Of a stretch of DNA of 64,000 nt, positions 1 through 14,300 are shown piece by piece. Both the position numbers and the translations under genes were made by a program. The notes under the pieces were generated by a model. The model had not been told where the DNA came from, made no database searches, and saw nothing but the letters and a program-made list of their open reading frames with translations. The stretch is taken from contig NMRA01000029.1 of assembly GCA_002633005.1 (NCBI GenBank), positions 1,028,086 through 1,092,085 of the forward strand. Reading direction: 5' to 3'. Position 1 is the first letter of the stretch. Each line of letters starts with the position of its first letter. The stretch comes from Phoronis australis (taxonomy: Eukaryota; Phoronida; Phoronidae).

Positions 1-888
1 CCATTTAATTTACGAGTGTAATTTTATAGCGACACTCCTGCAATTTAAATTACGCTCGCAATTACAAGCATAATTTTACGGCGTCACTTTCCCCTCAAAA
101 GCCCATCATATATCTCATGGTTCAATAATCAAATTGGAAATGACATCAACAAGACAGGTGAACTCATGGAGCTGTGTTCTGTACTATGTATTGAACTGTG
201 CTGGAAGTAACTGGATCAGCTTTGTCCCATATTGAGTGGATTAAGTATTATAAAGCCTTTTTACTGACCTCTAGTTGTTGTTAGAAGAAAATCAAGACCG
301 CTGATAAGTGATGGTGTCAATGTCTTAACCTTTAAACTGAACAAGATGCAAAGCTAGTGCTCTCCTGAACACAAACTATAGGATAGGTCGGAGCAACCAG
401 TAATATATTAAATCAGCTGTACATCACTTAGCGTTGGAAACACGCTGCAGAGTACTTTCGCATATCTGGGCGTGTAAGTTGACATTAGACATTCAACATC
501 TTTATGGCCAAATGGAACTGCAGACAGCGCCTGATTGTAGCAATGAATTACTGTACATTTATCACCTCTTAGACACCATGTCAGTTTGAAATGGCAAAAA
601 AAAATTTCTTCAATCAAAAATCTATTAAACTTTTAATTTACTAGTATATAAAATATTTTTTTACTGTCCTGTTCCTTACAATGTCTGGGCTTTTAAAGAA
701 TTGAGAGATATTGTTTCAGGCCATGTTCAGCAAATAACACAAAGGAACAACCTGGTACAGTCAAGGGCCTACATACAGACAAGGGTCCACATCAGGATGT
801 TTCCTTTCTTGAAACTGAAAACCACACTAATAAATAGTCTATAATAACGGAACAACTGCAGCAGTTGCAAAAATGCTAGACAGAAGTC

Positions 889-1012
889 TAACCATATATC
901 AATAAAGCATAAAAATACTTCCAGGTGATCAGTGCAATGGGCCCACATGCGAGGCCTGCGCACATCTGATACAACGTGTATCAGACCGCCTGCAATTATT
1001 TTTTATATATTA
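889..1012 (-). repeat. Dispersed repeat R1, copy 1
   Basis: It is about 90% alike to the inverse of 14704-14826, sharing CCAGGTGATCAGTGCAATGG and the following GCCCACATGCGAGGCCTGCG. One frame, reading VRRPRMWAHCTDHLE, is open in both copies, so it may be a relic of element coding sequence. The family is not recognised. Confidence 0.65.
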
Positions 1013-2071
1013 TCTATCGTTCTTGAAGACATCAAATATACCACAAGCTCAACATTTAAGAATAAATCGACAACCGAAAAAATCATTAAATAAAAATGCA
1101 ATTTGCAAACAAATTGTACGATTCAACAACATACCTCTACTATTTAAAGTAGGAGCATGAAAATTACATACCTCAAACGTCTATACAATACATCGTGTCA
1201 GAGCAAGCCAGCAGATGTTATCACAGACATGTTACAGATCTTGTAAATAAATATTTGCAACTTTAACAAGTGTCCAACAATAAGCAAATAATGCATTAAG
1301 TGTCTAACAAAGCTAACAACTGCGTCAATTCACTGAACATTAGAACATTCTACCAACACAGAACTATTGCCAAATTAATGCTGCGCTTTGGTCAGAAATT
1401 TCAAGAAATGACGAGGAAATTCTTCACTTACTGCACACAAAAATCAGTGCCTCAATTTTCAATTTTTCGCTTTTCAAAAGCTAAATTACCTTGCTTCAAA
1501 TAATTGGAACTTTGCCAAATGTTGTTTTATGACACCTACACAGAAGAGAAAAAGCTATGATGGACTAAACGTTTCTTAACCTTTGTGTTTGTGCAGAAAT
1601 TCAACAAAATAAACGTCCATTATATTGTGCGCAAAACAGCCAAAGAATTACTTTACTGGTAGAAGAGCATAGCTTCCAACGTAATGACAAAACGAGACAC
1701 AAGCATGTTTTTGCCAATCATAAGTTTTTTAGACTGTTTGCATCAATACTTGACTACAATAACTTAAGTGGGAATTTGCCAAATTAGCAAAGCATTGGGT
1801 GACAACACCGGCCACATAACGGCATCGGTGGTGCTCTTGAAGCAGTACAAGAGCTTGCCTCAGCTTGCTTAACATATCACATACTAATTAATAAAAATAA
1901 AATTGCACAAATAGGTAAGGACAGATATTAATGAAAACGTCTATTCAATACTGCAAATGGTGAGCCTCATGGCAGACCAAATAAATATTTACTTAAGAAA
2001 AACCAAAAGAGGAAGGATGAGCAACAAGGACTACAGTACGAGTCAAATTTGCATGTAACTTATTGCTCACA

Positions 2072-2077
2072 TTTATT
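2072..2077 (-). terminator. Candidate poly(A) signal of KLHDC10
   Basis: The minus strand reads AATAAA here, about 280 bp after the KLHDC10 stop codon at 2355-2357. It is a plausible end of a short 3' UTR. Other AT-rich hexamers lie nearby, so the assignment is tentative. Confidence 0.35.
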
Positions 2078-2354
2078 CGTGCCATGACAGCATTATGTGG
2101 TCTTAGCGTGTAATCATAACACCAACCATGTGCTGCCAACTCTGCATTCAACCACTTTTGTGCTCTAATCACAAGCAGCAGCTCAGATGGAACCTACCAA
2201 TGGCAACTCACGAGAATCCTTGGAGACCACACAACAAAAAACGTCAAAACAGTTTAAAACAGTTTGAGGATCCAGCAGTAAAGAGACATTTTCATTAATT
2301 AATCTATTTTTCAGCTCCACCAAAATATGACAACTCAATAGTACCCACTGTACT

Positions 2355-5300
2355 TCACGCGGCCGCACTCGTCGGAATGAAGCAGACTCTCTTCAGCAGC
2401 GAGTGTGGTAGGCCGAGCTCCAGCAGCTGGTCTTTGGTCATGTGGTCTAGGTCGGTCAACAGACTAGTGACCAGTGTCCAGCAGAGGTCAGTGAGACGCG
2501 GTACCTGCAGCCAGATGTAGTGTACGTCAGACGTGCGCTCCATGTGGTTGATGTTGACCACACCACCATAGATGAACATACAACCGCTCTGCAAGAGAAC
2601 CAGTCGTGTGATTATTGATGTTGTGACTAATGCCCAATGCTACAACAGCGCCGGTCATCTGATCTTTCAAGTTGAGACTATTGCATAGAAGATTAATTGT
2701 ATTTATTTACATTTTCTGTGGCGGGGATTAGACACTCAGTCACTAATAAATTCAATATGGCACACATGACAGTGTGACTGCTTACTGACATAGATCTAAT
2801 TATTTCGACATGATAAGAAAAGATTATATCACATTGACAGCCATGGTTCTGGTGACAACGTCATCAGCAGGACTGTCTGCATATAAGCTATTTTGCTCAC
2901 ATACTGAAGTAAAATATAGCAATTATTGCTATTCAGCATAACTGAAAACATGGACTTAAGATATGACTACATAAACGTTGATATTGTTTGTTACTTTTGA
3001 GAGAAGAGTCATATGCTATCAATGAGCAATACGACTGCATTGTACACATATCTGCCTCCTACCCTATCGTACAGCAAAACCCTTTGAGAGTATTGGCAGT
3101 TAGTTTATGTCTTTTTCAAATACAGTGTGAAACATTTTCCGCAGAGACCCTCCTGAACAACTACTTTCAAAGGAAAATGTTAATTTTTATCCATTTCCTA
3201 ACTCGCAATTTCCACTCTGACTTTCTGAACAATCTGAATGCGTTTTATGTCCTTCTGAAATGTAGAACTCAAAGAAACCCCTAAAACACGATTAGTTTAA
3301 CCAGAGACAGGCACGTCATCAAACACTCACTGCACACTGCAAAAATTCTTAACATGCACAAAAACTGTCACAGAACACAAAACTCTAACCACACTTGGGC
3401 ACTCCTTACACAGACAAGTTTTAGACCAAGAGTCTGAACTGTATGTCTCAGTTTCTATGTGTTGAGTGAATCACAGCATGACAATATACTGCAGAAAGGG
3501 GAACAGAGTCTCTGGACCTGAGACACTAACACTGCTATAATAATTAATGTTTCTCATCAAAAACAGAACCATTATGCTAATCTCTGGGCACTGGAACAAA
3601 AGAACAATCACAGAAAACAAACTGTTAAATCAATCGCCTAGAATACAGGACAGTGACCACTGGCAATCACAGACATATTCGTAAGTGGTACGGGTCCTTG
3701 TGTGTGGTTGTAGTTCGGATTCAGTGTTGTTTTGTAGAGGGTGGTAAGGGAACCACTTCGCGGTAAGATTTCTGTGGCCTGTACTGAGGAATTGTTTCTC
3801 CACTTGAGGAACGAAAATCGATTTTGAATTTTTATAGTAACAAGTTTAGGTGCATAGTTGTCAGCAGAACCACATCGACGCCGTGCACTTCATAGAACTT
3901 GGCAATAGGTGATCCCACTCCTATCAAGAATTCAATTCATCTGGGAAAGTCCCAACAAGACCGAAGCTACCAACAAATTCGTAACATCAGAAGCCTTTGA
4001 AAATGATAATCACTCAAGTTAGAAATCGGTGAGATTTCAAAGCATGCAAAGCACAAGGTAACACGTACCTGAGGAGACAGGGCTGCAGAGTGGAAGTAGA
4101 CTGGACGAGGCATCTCTGTATTTAGTTTGGTCCATATGAATGTCAACAATGAGATACTCCACAAGTCTCCAAACATACAGTCGTTGTCATAACCGCCACA
4201 CATGTAGACAGCTAGAACGAAATTAACACTGCGCTGTTAACTCAGCTAATGCCTTAACCTATTTTTGACTTAAGAATAAAATTTTTGTAACCGTGGGCAG
4301 TGAAAAATAATTTCATAAATTTCCTAACAATGAGATATCATGGGAAGTGATGCCTAAAATCTTGGAAATGAATTCGTATGAAAAAAGGTACTTGATGGTC
4401 ATTAATACAAAGGCCCATTTTGTTACTTAGTAATCAAATAGGCCATTGTATTAAAGTAGTGGTCTATCAGTGCTTCTCTATAAATACAAAACTGCAGTTT
4501 CATGTCTTTCTAAAAAGTTCCAAAATAACTTTTCACGTCCCTGTAATAGGTTGTTTGTAACATGAAACTACTAGTGATCTAAAATTTTTAAGCAGCTTGA
4601 CTTTTAAACAATAGCATAATGGTAAAACTGGCCCAGAGGTAACCTATTTACTGGCATTCTTTTGTTGAAGTTAGCTGTCAACAATGTCACTGTTTCGGTC
4701 ACCAATGGGTGTACTGTCTCAACATGAACTGCTCCTGGCAATTCAATGACGTACATCGACTATAACTGACCTGATGGTCCGTAAATGGAGGACAGGACTA
4801 GTTTTGTAATGACACCCAGCTGCTATATAACCCTATATACAATGCCAGGTACTTTTACTTGTATTCACAACCACACTGCTTCATCCTCAGGAGCATTGAG
4901 AGCTTTACCAGGAAACCTGTTCCCACTGAAACACCACATCTGTCAGTTTGAGCATAACATCACAAAGCCGTTTGGTTTTATCTACTTCCTATTGTCAAAG
5001 ACTAGATTGTTTGTGATTATGGCTGATTGGCAGAAAACCAAGGAAATTATGACTGGCCTTAGATCCAAAGAAACAATAAGGTCTTGGATTCAAATACAAA
5101 GTGATGGATGGTATTCATTCTTGAATGTTAAATGCTTTCAGAAAATTCTTTATTTTGCCTACAGGGGGGAGAGGCATGGCCACATAAATATAGATTGTGG
5201 GGCAAATCAACAAGTAAACTATGTACAACTTGATAAAAACATTGATCTATAAGAACTTACTTCCTTTGAGATTGACACAGCTGTGACATTTGCGGGGGCC

Positions 5301-8300
5301 TGGATAACCATGGTGATCGTCTTGGGTTGTCACGATGACGTCCCACTTGTGGCTCTCCAAGTCAAAGGCAGGAAGCTATAAAAAGGTTCAGAAGGGGATT
5401 TGTACATCCTTTTAATCATGTTACGAAAACCATGGCACCTTTAGCACAAAATCACACAAATACATTTTTGAGAGTTACCATGTTTCTTACCACTAAAATC
5501 AATGAATATCCAAATAATTGTCAGTGTCTAGCAATGAAAAATGACAATGATAAAATTGCAAACTGGTTTACATAGAAGCAAAGTGAATTAATTTAAAACA
5601 TGCACAATCAACTTGGCATACCCATGATAACATCAAACAATATGTAGTTTCTTACATTTTGTACTAATTACAGATTCATTACCTCGTCAAACGGCTGGAC
5701 AGCAACTGAGGTCCCTCCACCAAACACATATAATTTTTTACCATCAGATACGACTTCGTGTCTGTACCTGAAAGCAGTGTTATCAAATGCTTCTTCAGAA
5801 CTTCAAACAATGTAAAAATACAATGACCAGGTTATCATAAACAATCCACTGTTTCAGACGATCCCTACAATACAGCATGTGGAAAACATTTCACGATATG
5901 AAAATTTCCCATTATGAACAGTTAAGACAAAAAAAACATAAATTTTGTCTTTGGTCTGACCCACATAATTTTTGAAGCTGTGCATCACCAATCAAAATCT
6001 GAAACCTTGTGAATTCTTGTAAGAACAGCATTGCCGCACCACTCGAGTAGATATTAGGTGAACTTTGTAAAGAAAAATTATACGAGCAGCACTTAAGCCG
6101 ATAATGTGTGAATCAGTATCAAAAAAATCAAACACGGCAATGCCATTTAACCCCCACGTCGAGTGAACTTTTGAAATTACAACTAAAAAATATTGCATCA
6201 CCACACCAATTTTCAGAACAACTACAAACCCAAGCCAATAATGCTTTTTTGGTTTTACTGTAAACACACCTGAACTTCAGATACTATTCAGTTTAACAGG
6301 TTGAAAAGCAACAAATTAAATAAGAAAATCTCCTGACGTCACAAACTACAACTTTTACAACTAAATGTTCACATTTGATGGCTATTGGATCTCTGAAAGA
6401 GATCACAGTCTCACTTTCACAGCACTGTACATTGCAAATGTGAAATCAAATTCCCAAACATGACATAATAGAAGGTAGGCAACTTTGAAAAATCTTTGCA
6501 AAATTTTGCAGATGTTGCTCCCACAATATTGCAGCAGACGACAAGTTTCAGAACAATCAGATTATAGCTGAATATCCTAATGTCAATTTTATTTTTTATG
6601 TTTGCCTCTGTATCTTTGTAGTTCTTGATTTATTTTCATGAAATTTGGCAAATTATTCTGTTAGAGACAACGCAACCTTACCAAATTGGGCAGGTTTGTC
6701 ACGGACTGACATAATAAGTCAGATGCCCGACACCCTGTGTTATCAAAAGGTCCTTCAACTAGATTTCACGTGATGCGTTTGAGAGTGAAAAGGCAATTGA
6801 ATTGCTCGTCAAATTTTCTGTATACTGTTTATTTTCCTCAGTATCTCGACAAACTCATCTAATTATGAACTCATCAAGAAGAAATAAAACATGCCTGCAA
6901 AGTTCCGCAGATGGGGAAGAAGACATAAACCTTATTGAAGTGCTACTTTAATTTTCAAACGACAATATTCAACACACCCTATACTCGAAATTTATTGGGC
7001 CACATGTTACCGCCATCCGTATCTTAGAAAGCAGAAGTGGATAAACTCAAATTTTTCTTATCAAGAACAATACAGCAGAAGAGAATGTGTCAATTGTAAG
7101 TGGCATCAAAGAAGACGAAAACAAGGATGATATCAGCGAGCTAATTAACATTGGCAAAAAGCTACAACCTGACATGCAAGGACATTGAGCAGAACCCACA
7201 GACTAGGAAAACCGACAGCTAATGAAACCAGAAACCTTATCTGCAAATTCATCTCTTACGCGGATTGTCTTTCCTTTAGTAAAAAACCGCAAACTTCTAG
7301 CCAGTGACAAGATCTTCATTAGTGAAAGACTTAACTAAGTCTTGTTCTACAAATGACACCAAATGTGCAATGATCGAAACAGTCCTTGCAAGAAAACCTG
7401 GACTACTGATGGTGAAATATTCGTGAAAATGAATGACAAGCGCATTGTGCATGTAGTCACTGATTAGAAGTTGACATCCCACAGATCCTAGATTCACTCA
7501 CACTATGATTGCAACCTAAATGTACTATTACCAAGTGATTAAGCACTGTCCTTTTGGACAACAAGAGCAAGTGATATGTGCTTTAAACAGGACTTATAGG
7601 ATGCTATTTTTTTAGCCTCAGAAAAATGGTAATGTTTTCTTATTCAAAATTTCTCCGCCTGCCTGCTAGTATAAGAAAACTAGTTACCATTGGGCTCACT
7701 GTATCACAATGCACCCCCGGTGGTTTATATTTCATCCATACACAGGTAAATTTTGAAATCTGAACTAATTTCAGAATTGGTTAAAGTGGGTCAAAGACCA
7801 AGTTTGCCCGTGACAGGGTGTCACTGTTGTTAGGAAATTACTAATTGCTGGTGGAAAGGTTATTCCAGAAGAGCAACTGACTTCACAGCCTGGTACTGTG
7901 GAGCGTAGTGATGATATGAGTGTCTATCCATCGTGTGATGTGACGCATGCAATAAGTAGAAAGAGGCCTCACAAGAGTTAGAAAATCATGAGACAGAAAA
8001 CATGTGAAAAAAGGCAAACCCCAGTTTTGATGATTTATCGGAAACCTTTCTGTGTTCTTTGATGAATCATGGTGTTAATTATCATGATGTTCCCAGCAAC
8101 CTGAGGCATTGTCTTTTTATAAAGACCAGTTGATCAAAAGTCAGTTGTCAGATCCTGATTTGATAAATTTGCTGGACAAAGCTCTGTCTGATTATGAAGT
8201 AAGCAAAGTATCCGTTGGGTACTTCACGAAAGATGGTGTGGAGACCACTTAATGTCAGTGCGAGTGATAAGTGGGTAGTTGTCTATCAGACTGTTATACC

Positions 8301-11300
8301 AAAACCATATAGTCACGAAATCCTCTCCTTGGTCTATAGTTTGCCACTAGGTGGTCACTTGGGAGCAAACAAGACATTTAACAAGATTACAAAGCAGTTT
8401 TTCTGGTCAAGGATTGAAAGGTTCGTGGTTGAGACTTATCATGCATGTCAAATGGTATGCAAACCTAATTTCTCGAAGAAATTAAATAAGGATCAATAGG
8501 CTTATTCCACAATTAAGAAGGAAGCACTGTTATTAATAATGGCTTACAACACTTAGATGCTTATATTTATACAGCACATGAGCCTCTGAATGTATACACC
8601 GATGACAACCCCTTGGTATTTTGTATAAAAAGAAGAACAAGAGCAAAAGATTAATTAATTGGAGATTGATTCTGCAAGAATATTATCTCAACATTGTTCA
8701 CATAAAGGGCAAACACAATGTGATTGCTGATTGTCTATCCCGCTGTTGATGTTTGTTTAAATCGTATTAACAAATTCGGTGTGTTAGTATAATGCTGCTG
8801 TAAAATTTTGCCTTACAGATCAAAATTTTTGTTTAGGGAAGGTAGTGTTATGTAATGACGTTATGCAGTATGCGAAAACATGTACAGTGTGCGAAATACG
8901 ACTTTATAATGACACAGCATTTTAGAACATGAGTTTAAAAAAGGAAAAAAAAATACATTTGCAGCAAACTTTGCTTCGTTGTCTTGCTTTGTAACACGAT
9001 TAAAATGTCAGTGAGAGTACAATTTCAAGAAAGTTCAAGTTGTGAACTGTTCTCTTTTTTATCGCCTATCTTTTTCCGTCTTGTGTAGACATAATGGAGG
9101 AACAGTTCGATTTTGAGACTACGTCACCTTCAACCAGGTGAGACAGACTTGAAATGCAGTGTCGGGCACGAAAGCAACACCTCAACTCTTCAGTTTCCTG
9201 CATGAACTTTTAAATTTTTATGCCATATGGTAATCATGGAAGATCGATGGCACCGGCGGGCTTTCGAAGAGGAAGGTTTAGCTACCCATCATGTAGTTTC
9301 TTTGTTGCTATTGATCTTGGTGGGTGTTCCCCTGTGATCAAAGTAAAGTGCACTGTACAACCTGCAGCTGAGCTGCTGGCTCATCAGGATGATATGCAGC
9401 TTTTAAAAATGATTACCAGGTTTCAAAGAATTAAGTAGTAATTTTGCTACTCTGTTAACAGGTTAAAATACACTTTAGTATCCCTTGCAACCAGTCATCA
9501 TATGAAGGGTTGTTTATGATGGAAAATTCATGACATGCTCACCAGCACTCATACCCTATCACATGGTGTTGGCAAATGGTAACGAATCATTGCCTTCTCA
9601 TTGGTAAATGGAACAAAGCTGATGTCACATCTGGACACTCTGATTGGTTGGACGAAGGAGAAATCCTTTAACAGTAATTATTGTGGACTGCAACTGCAGC
9701 AATGGCAGATAAGCCAGGTGCATTTTAATGGACATCTAGTTAATGACAGACATCAAAACAACAGAAGACTGTGAGCTAGAACATATGCTTTGCCAGTGTC
9801 ACCTCTGTCACTAGGTGGCAGTGTTGTAGAGCATAGATTGAACAAAATTATCAATGAGACTTTACAGTACAGTACTGACACCGTAAAATTAGACTTTATC
9901 TGGTCTGCCTCATATTTAGCCAGACAGGAGCATGAAAAGGCAGGCACAAGAGAAATCAGTCACCGTTTTCTTACACGAACCTCCGGTTTGGATAACGCCT
10001 TTCTCACACTTTCCTTGCGCCTGCCTCACGCTTTCTTCGCGACTTCCAATGGATGTGGAAACAGTGACTGTGCAATAAAAATAACTTCTAGATCCGCACG
10101 TACAGGTGGTGTCGGTGTACTTGTCGAATAAGCCATCGTTTTGGCTGCGTAGTCATTTTTCACTCTTTCCGAAAAACCCCCATCATTTCATATATTGGCC
10201 ATACCAGTGTCCCCCATTAACTTGTCTAGCGTTATGTTCTTTAATTACCAATCCAAAACCTGTTACAAGCCAGACCAGAGGTAAACCAGATGAAGTTAAT
10301 TTGGTGGCTGTACTCTACCTTCCTATAGGCTGTTTCTTGGAATCCTGGCATAACTTCTCCCAGACAAACGTCTCCATGTTCAACCTGTGCACATCAGAGT
10401 TGTACTGCCAGCCAGTGGTTCCTCCCAACACATAAAGGTACTGGCCAACCAGAGTCATCGTCTACAAGAAAAGGTCAAAGTCAAAGGCCAATCACACTGA
10501 TCACTATCACAAATCACTAACCTAGCAAAAGAACTCTTGACCATGATCCTTAATAGGATGGAAATAAAAAGCTGGAAAAACTGCAGATTGTAGGTCAAGT
10601 AAAAAGCAGGAAAAGTTGAACATGATTGGCCATGGAAGTAGGAAGAAATTAACTCATAAGAACGTGTGAAAGGCGGACCGTATCTTTTAACGTAACAGGT
10701 ATCATTACGATGACACGTACGTGACCATATTTTTGCTGCGGCGCTTCCCCAGTACAAGTGACGGAGGTCCAACCCAGGGTTCGTAGGTTACAATAATGCA
10801 GTACGTTACTCGTCGCCTGGCCAAATGGAATGCCAGTACCACCAAACAACAGCAGAAGATCACCATGTAGTAACACTGTAATGGAAGAGAGATTGTTACA
10901 TCTCAGTCCTACAACACTAAACAGGGTGAGGATGAAGAGAATGGAATACATTCAAGTTGTTAGGAAATGATTTTCCATTCATCAAACGTGCAATGAATTG
11001 AGAACAACATCAAAAGATCACTTTATTTTCTGCAGACGAAAATCATTAAGTCCTATATTTGATACCCTTCTTGCAGAGATGGACCATTTTAAAAATAATT
11101 TATATTAGCGTTTCGCAGAACACTGCATAAAGCACAGCATTTGTATGAATCAAGTCAGTTGTTTCTGGGAAATGGTGTTCCAAAATTAAACAAAAATGGT
11201 GTTCCCAAATTAGACAAAAATGGTGTTCCAAAATTAGACAAATTTGAAATATTCCTAAGGTGCCACATCACCTTACAGCCCTCATCCATGAAATTCAAAA

Positions 11301-14300
11301 AGGAACATGTTGAGACAACAAGTTTACATTGAAAAGTGTTCTCAAACAAAAGTTGTTGCCGCTTTAAAAATGTTTACCAGCATGTCGTCTATAACAGAAA
11401 TATCACCAGAATTCTTTAATCAGGACTGAAATACAACAAGAAAGAAAAACTTCATGCATAGCATAAATTATGTCAAGTTAATGACTGATAACAGAAAATT
11501 AGAATAAACGCGATCACGACGAATGCCAAAGAAAACCCTTTTCACGCAATGAAATTTTTTTCTAACATCTGTCTGTTCTGCTTAACAAATAATACCTGCA
11601 TGCGAAGCGAGTTCTGTTGGCATATTTCCCGACGTCCGTAACTTTGTCCATTTTCGGCAAGCTATGTTGAATCGCCACAACTGGAACATAAAAAGCCTTG
11701 ACCTCAGTTATAATATTCAGCTTCAAAATGAATGGCCTTGACCTACTGCTTTGTCCACTCTGCTCCCATCGTCTTTCGATTCGCAATTCTGACCTCTACC
11801 CTTGACAACACTAATACAGTGCACCAAAGCATTAAGTTGGTGGTCATAACTGAACAGGTCAACTAGTCAGCAGGGGTGTTCAGCATACCGTACGTCCAAG
11901 ATATTTTAATGAAATTGGTACAACAGAATAACAATAACAAAATTAATAAAAAATAAAATAGATATATGGAAGTGAGTGAAATCACAGCTGAAAGTGGCTA
12001 TAACTCAGGTTCAGCAAAGTTTTGATTTTGACCTTTTTTGAAAAAATATCTCAATTTCTCTGTAACTAGTTGAGAACTCATTTCTCGATTAGAAATAACG
12101 AAGGAAATAAATCTGAAACTAAATAAGGCTATAATATTTTTGTTTCTGTTGACGAGGGATGTCATAACATCTGAAAATCCCAGTTTATCCATTATCGTTT
12201 TATTTACCTAAATATATTCTGAATTAGAAAAAAATGACTAATTTTTTTATTACTTGAGACTATTCTTAACCCATACAATCATAACTTTGACAAGCAAACT
12301 TGTAGAGCCTGATCTCAATGAACATCACTCAGTTATCTCCAAGCTCAGAGATCATCTTATTCCCAAATCTGACAAAGGATCGAGTTGAGACGAATTTCAT
12401 AACAGCAAGTGACTTCAATCAAGTGAGGTTTGTAGCCGTTTTATAGTTGATCTGGTTTCATTTTGATTCTTCGCGACGACACACCTTCGGTCATGGAAAT
12501 TGTGTGCAGTATGAACCAGGAATAAAACAAAAGTTGCCAGGGAGGCAACATAAAGGCAGCTCACAGGTACTATACTGGGTGACATTTGTAAATTCTAATG
12601 TAGAATAAGAGCTATTTAGTGAAGTTGCAAGACTCATAACGAGTACTCCATTATAAATAATTGAAATTACTAGAAAGCCAGATTTCCTTTCATAAGTCCA
12701 AGGACCCATGTCACGAGAAAAGACATAGGGAGTAAGTCAGAAAATTCCAACTTCCATATTACTAAATAAAAGTTATGACACTGTTTAGCTACAGTAAGTA
12801 CATCAGAGTTTAACATTTGATAACTTACAGCACTCGATGCTTAGCTTAACGCCAAGTCGTATTTGGTGACCTGCCAAAATTCCTAGGTCGCTAGATGGAA
12901 TCTGAGGTTGCAGAAATTCCCAGGTCACCAAACGAAATCCGAAGTTGATGATCCTCCTTGAAATTCGCCAAGCAGCAAAAAGGTTGTATGATCATAACGT
13001 GCCCCCATTTGCATTATTAGGATTATTTTTGGCTCATAATTGTGTGGAACACAATACGGTATTTATGGCTTAAACCATACGCCTCTATTCAATAAAGCAG
13101 AGATCATGTTACATGCCTAAAGTCGCTACAAACCTCCTTAAACAGTGGGTATATAGTGTCGCCTGTGTCATCGTTGTGAGCATTCGAGAAGTCAGGGTTG
13201 TACCCACCCAATGAATAGATATTGCCCTCGTCTACAACAATGCGATGACCACTCCTAGGTTCAGGTTTTGAGGCTAGAACACAAAACGATAAACATCTCA
13301 CCCAACACATTAGCTTAAATCTTTATTTCATCCTATTTAATTTACCTAGCTTCAGATAATAATCCAATTAAGCCAGATCTTTGGCCAACCAGTCGGCTTG
13401 GGCAACCGTCGTTATCCCTAAGAGTGGCTGACTATAGTCAGTCACGGCAGACGTCGTTAAGGAGAGAATCCAACCATAACTGGACACGGCAGCTGATACC
13501 TTTGAGGCCACGCAACCAAAGTCGATCTTGGCAAGCGAGACCGGCCGGTGGACATCACGGATCCAGAGTCCGGCCAACCAGAGTGGAGTAGATGGACAAA
13601 CTCGTTGCCAAGATCAGCCAATCGTAGTCAGACCGTTCTGAAGAGTTTTCCAACCGCTATTGTCCTTGGTGTGAGGAGGACCGTGATAACCCGGCCAGAC
13701 ATGTCATATAACACCATCTTCTTGAGGGTATGGCATTGGGTGGACTAACTCCCAGAACCAAGTGCAGTTAACGATCTAGTCTCTGGGTACTAAAGAACTG
13801 GGGAGACACGCTCTGGTGCACTTTGCTGGAAGACTTGCTGAGTATAAGGTTACATGGGGATCATCCCAGACAGTGAGGACCTTCGAGAACAGGTGACAAT
13901 GCAAAGTAATATGTGCAACCTCCTACTGCCAGAGTGCCTAGACTGGGTAAACCTAAACAGTCCCTTGATGAACCATCTTGTGGTTCTCGAGCATCTACTA
14001 AGTCAAGGTCAATGTACAGACCTCATACGTTTCAAAGACAAGGCCTGCAACCGGATTAGAGAACCAGCCATGTGGTTGGGGGAGTACTGGTGCCCGCCCA
14101 AAGACTCACCCAAGAAAATAGAGATGTCCTCCAATGAGCTGTATTAAAGACCAGGGCAGGTTGTAATATTTCAGATTTACATCTGACAACAGAGGATTTA
14201 TTACTCAGGGCCCCAGACAGAGAGCAAATCAAACCAGAAGTGCCAGTTCAGTAGCAGATGCTTACTTCCACATGGACAGATCGCTAGGTGGAGATCAGGT

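Larger units (their letters stand above)
1..2354. other. Region downstream of KLHDC10
   Basis: No exon is recognised. It holds the probable KLHDC10 3' UTR (right part) and repeat R1. Short frames here show no conserved domain. Confidence 0.5.

Noticed and set aside
10106-10435. 109-codon plus-strand frame
   Set aside because: It is the antisense shadow of KLHDC10 exon 10461-10319 and its intron.
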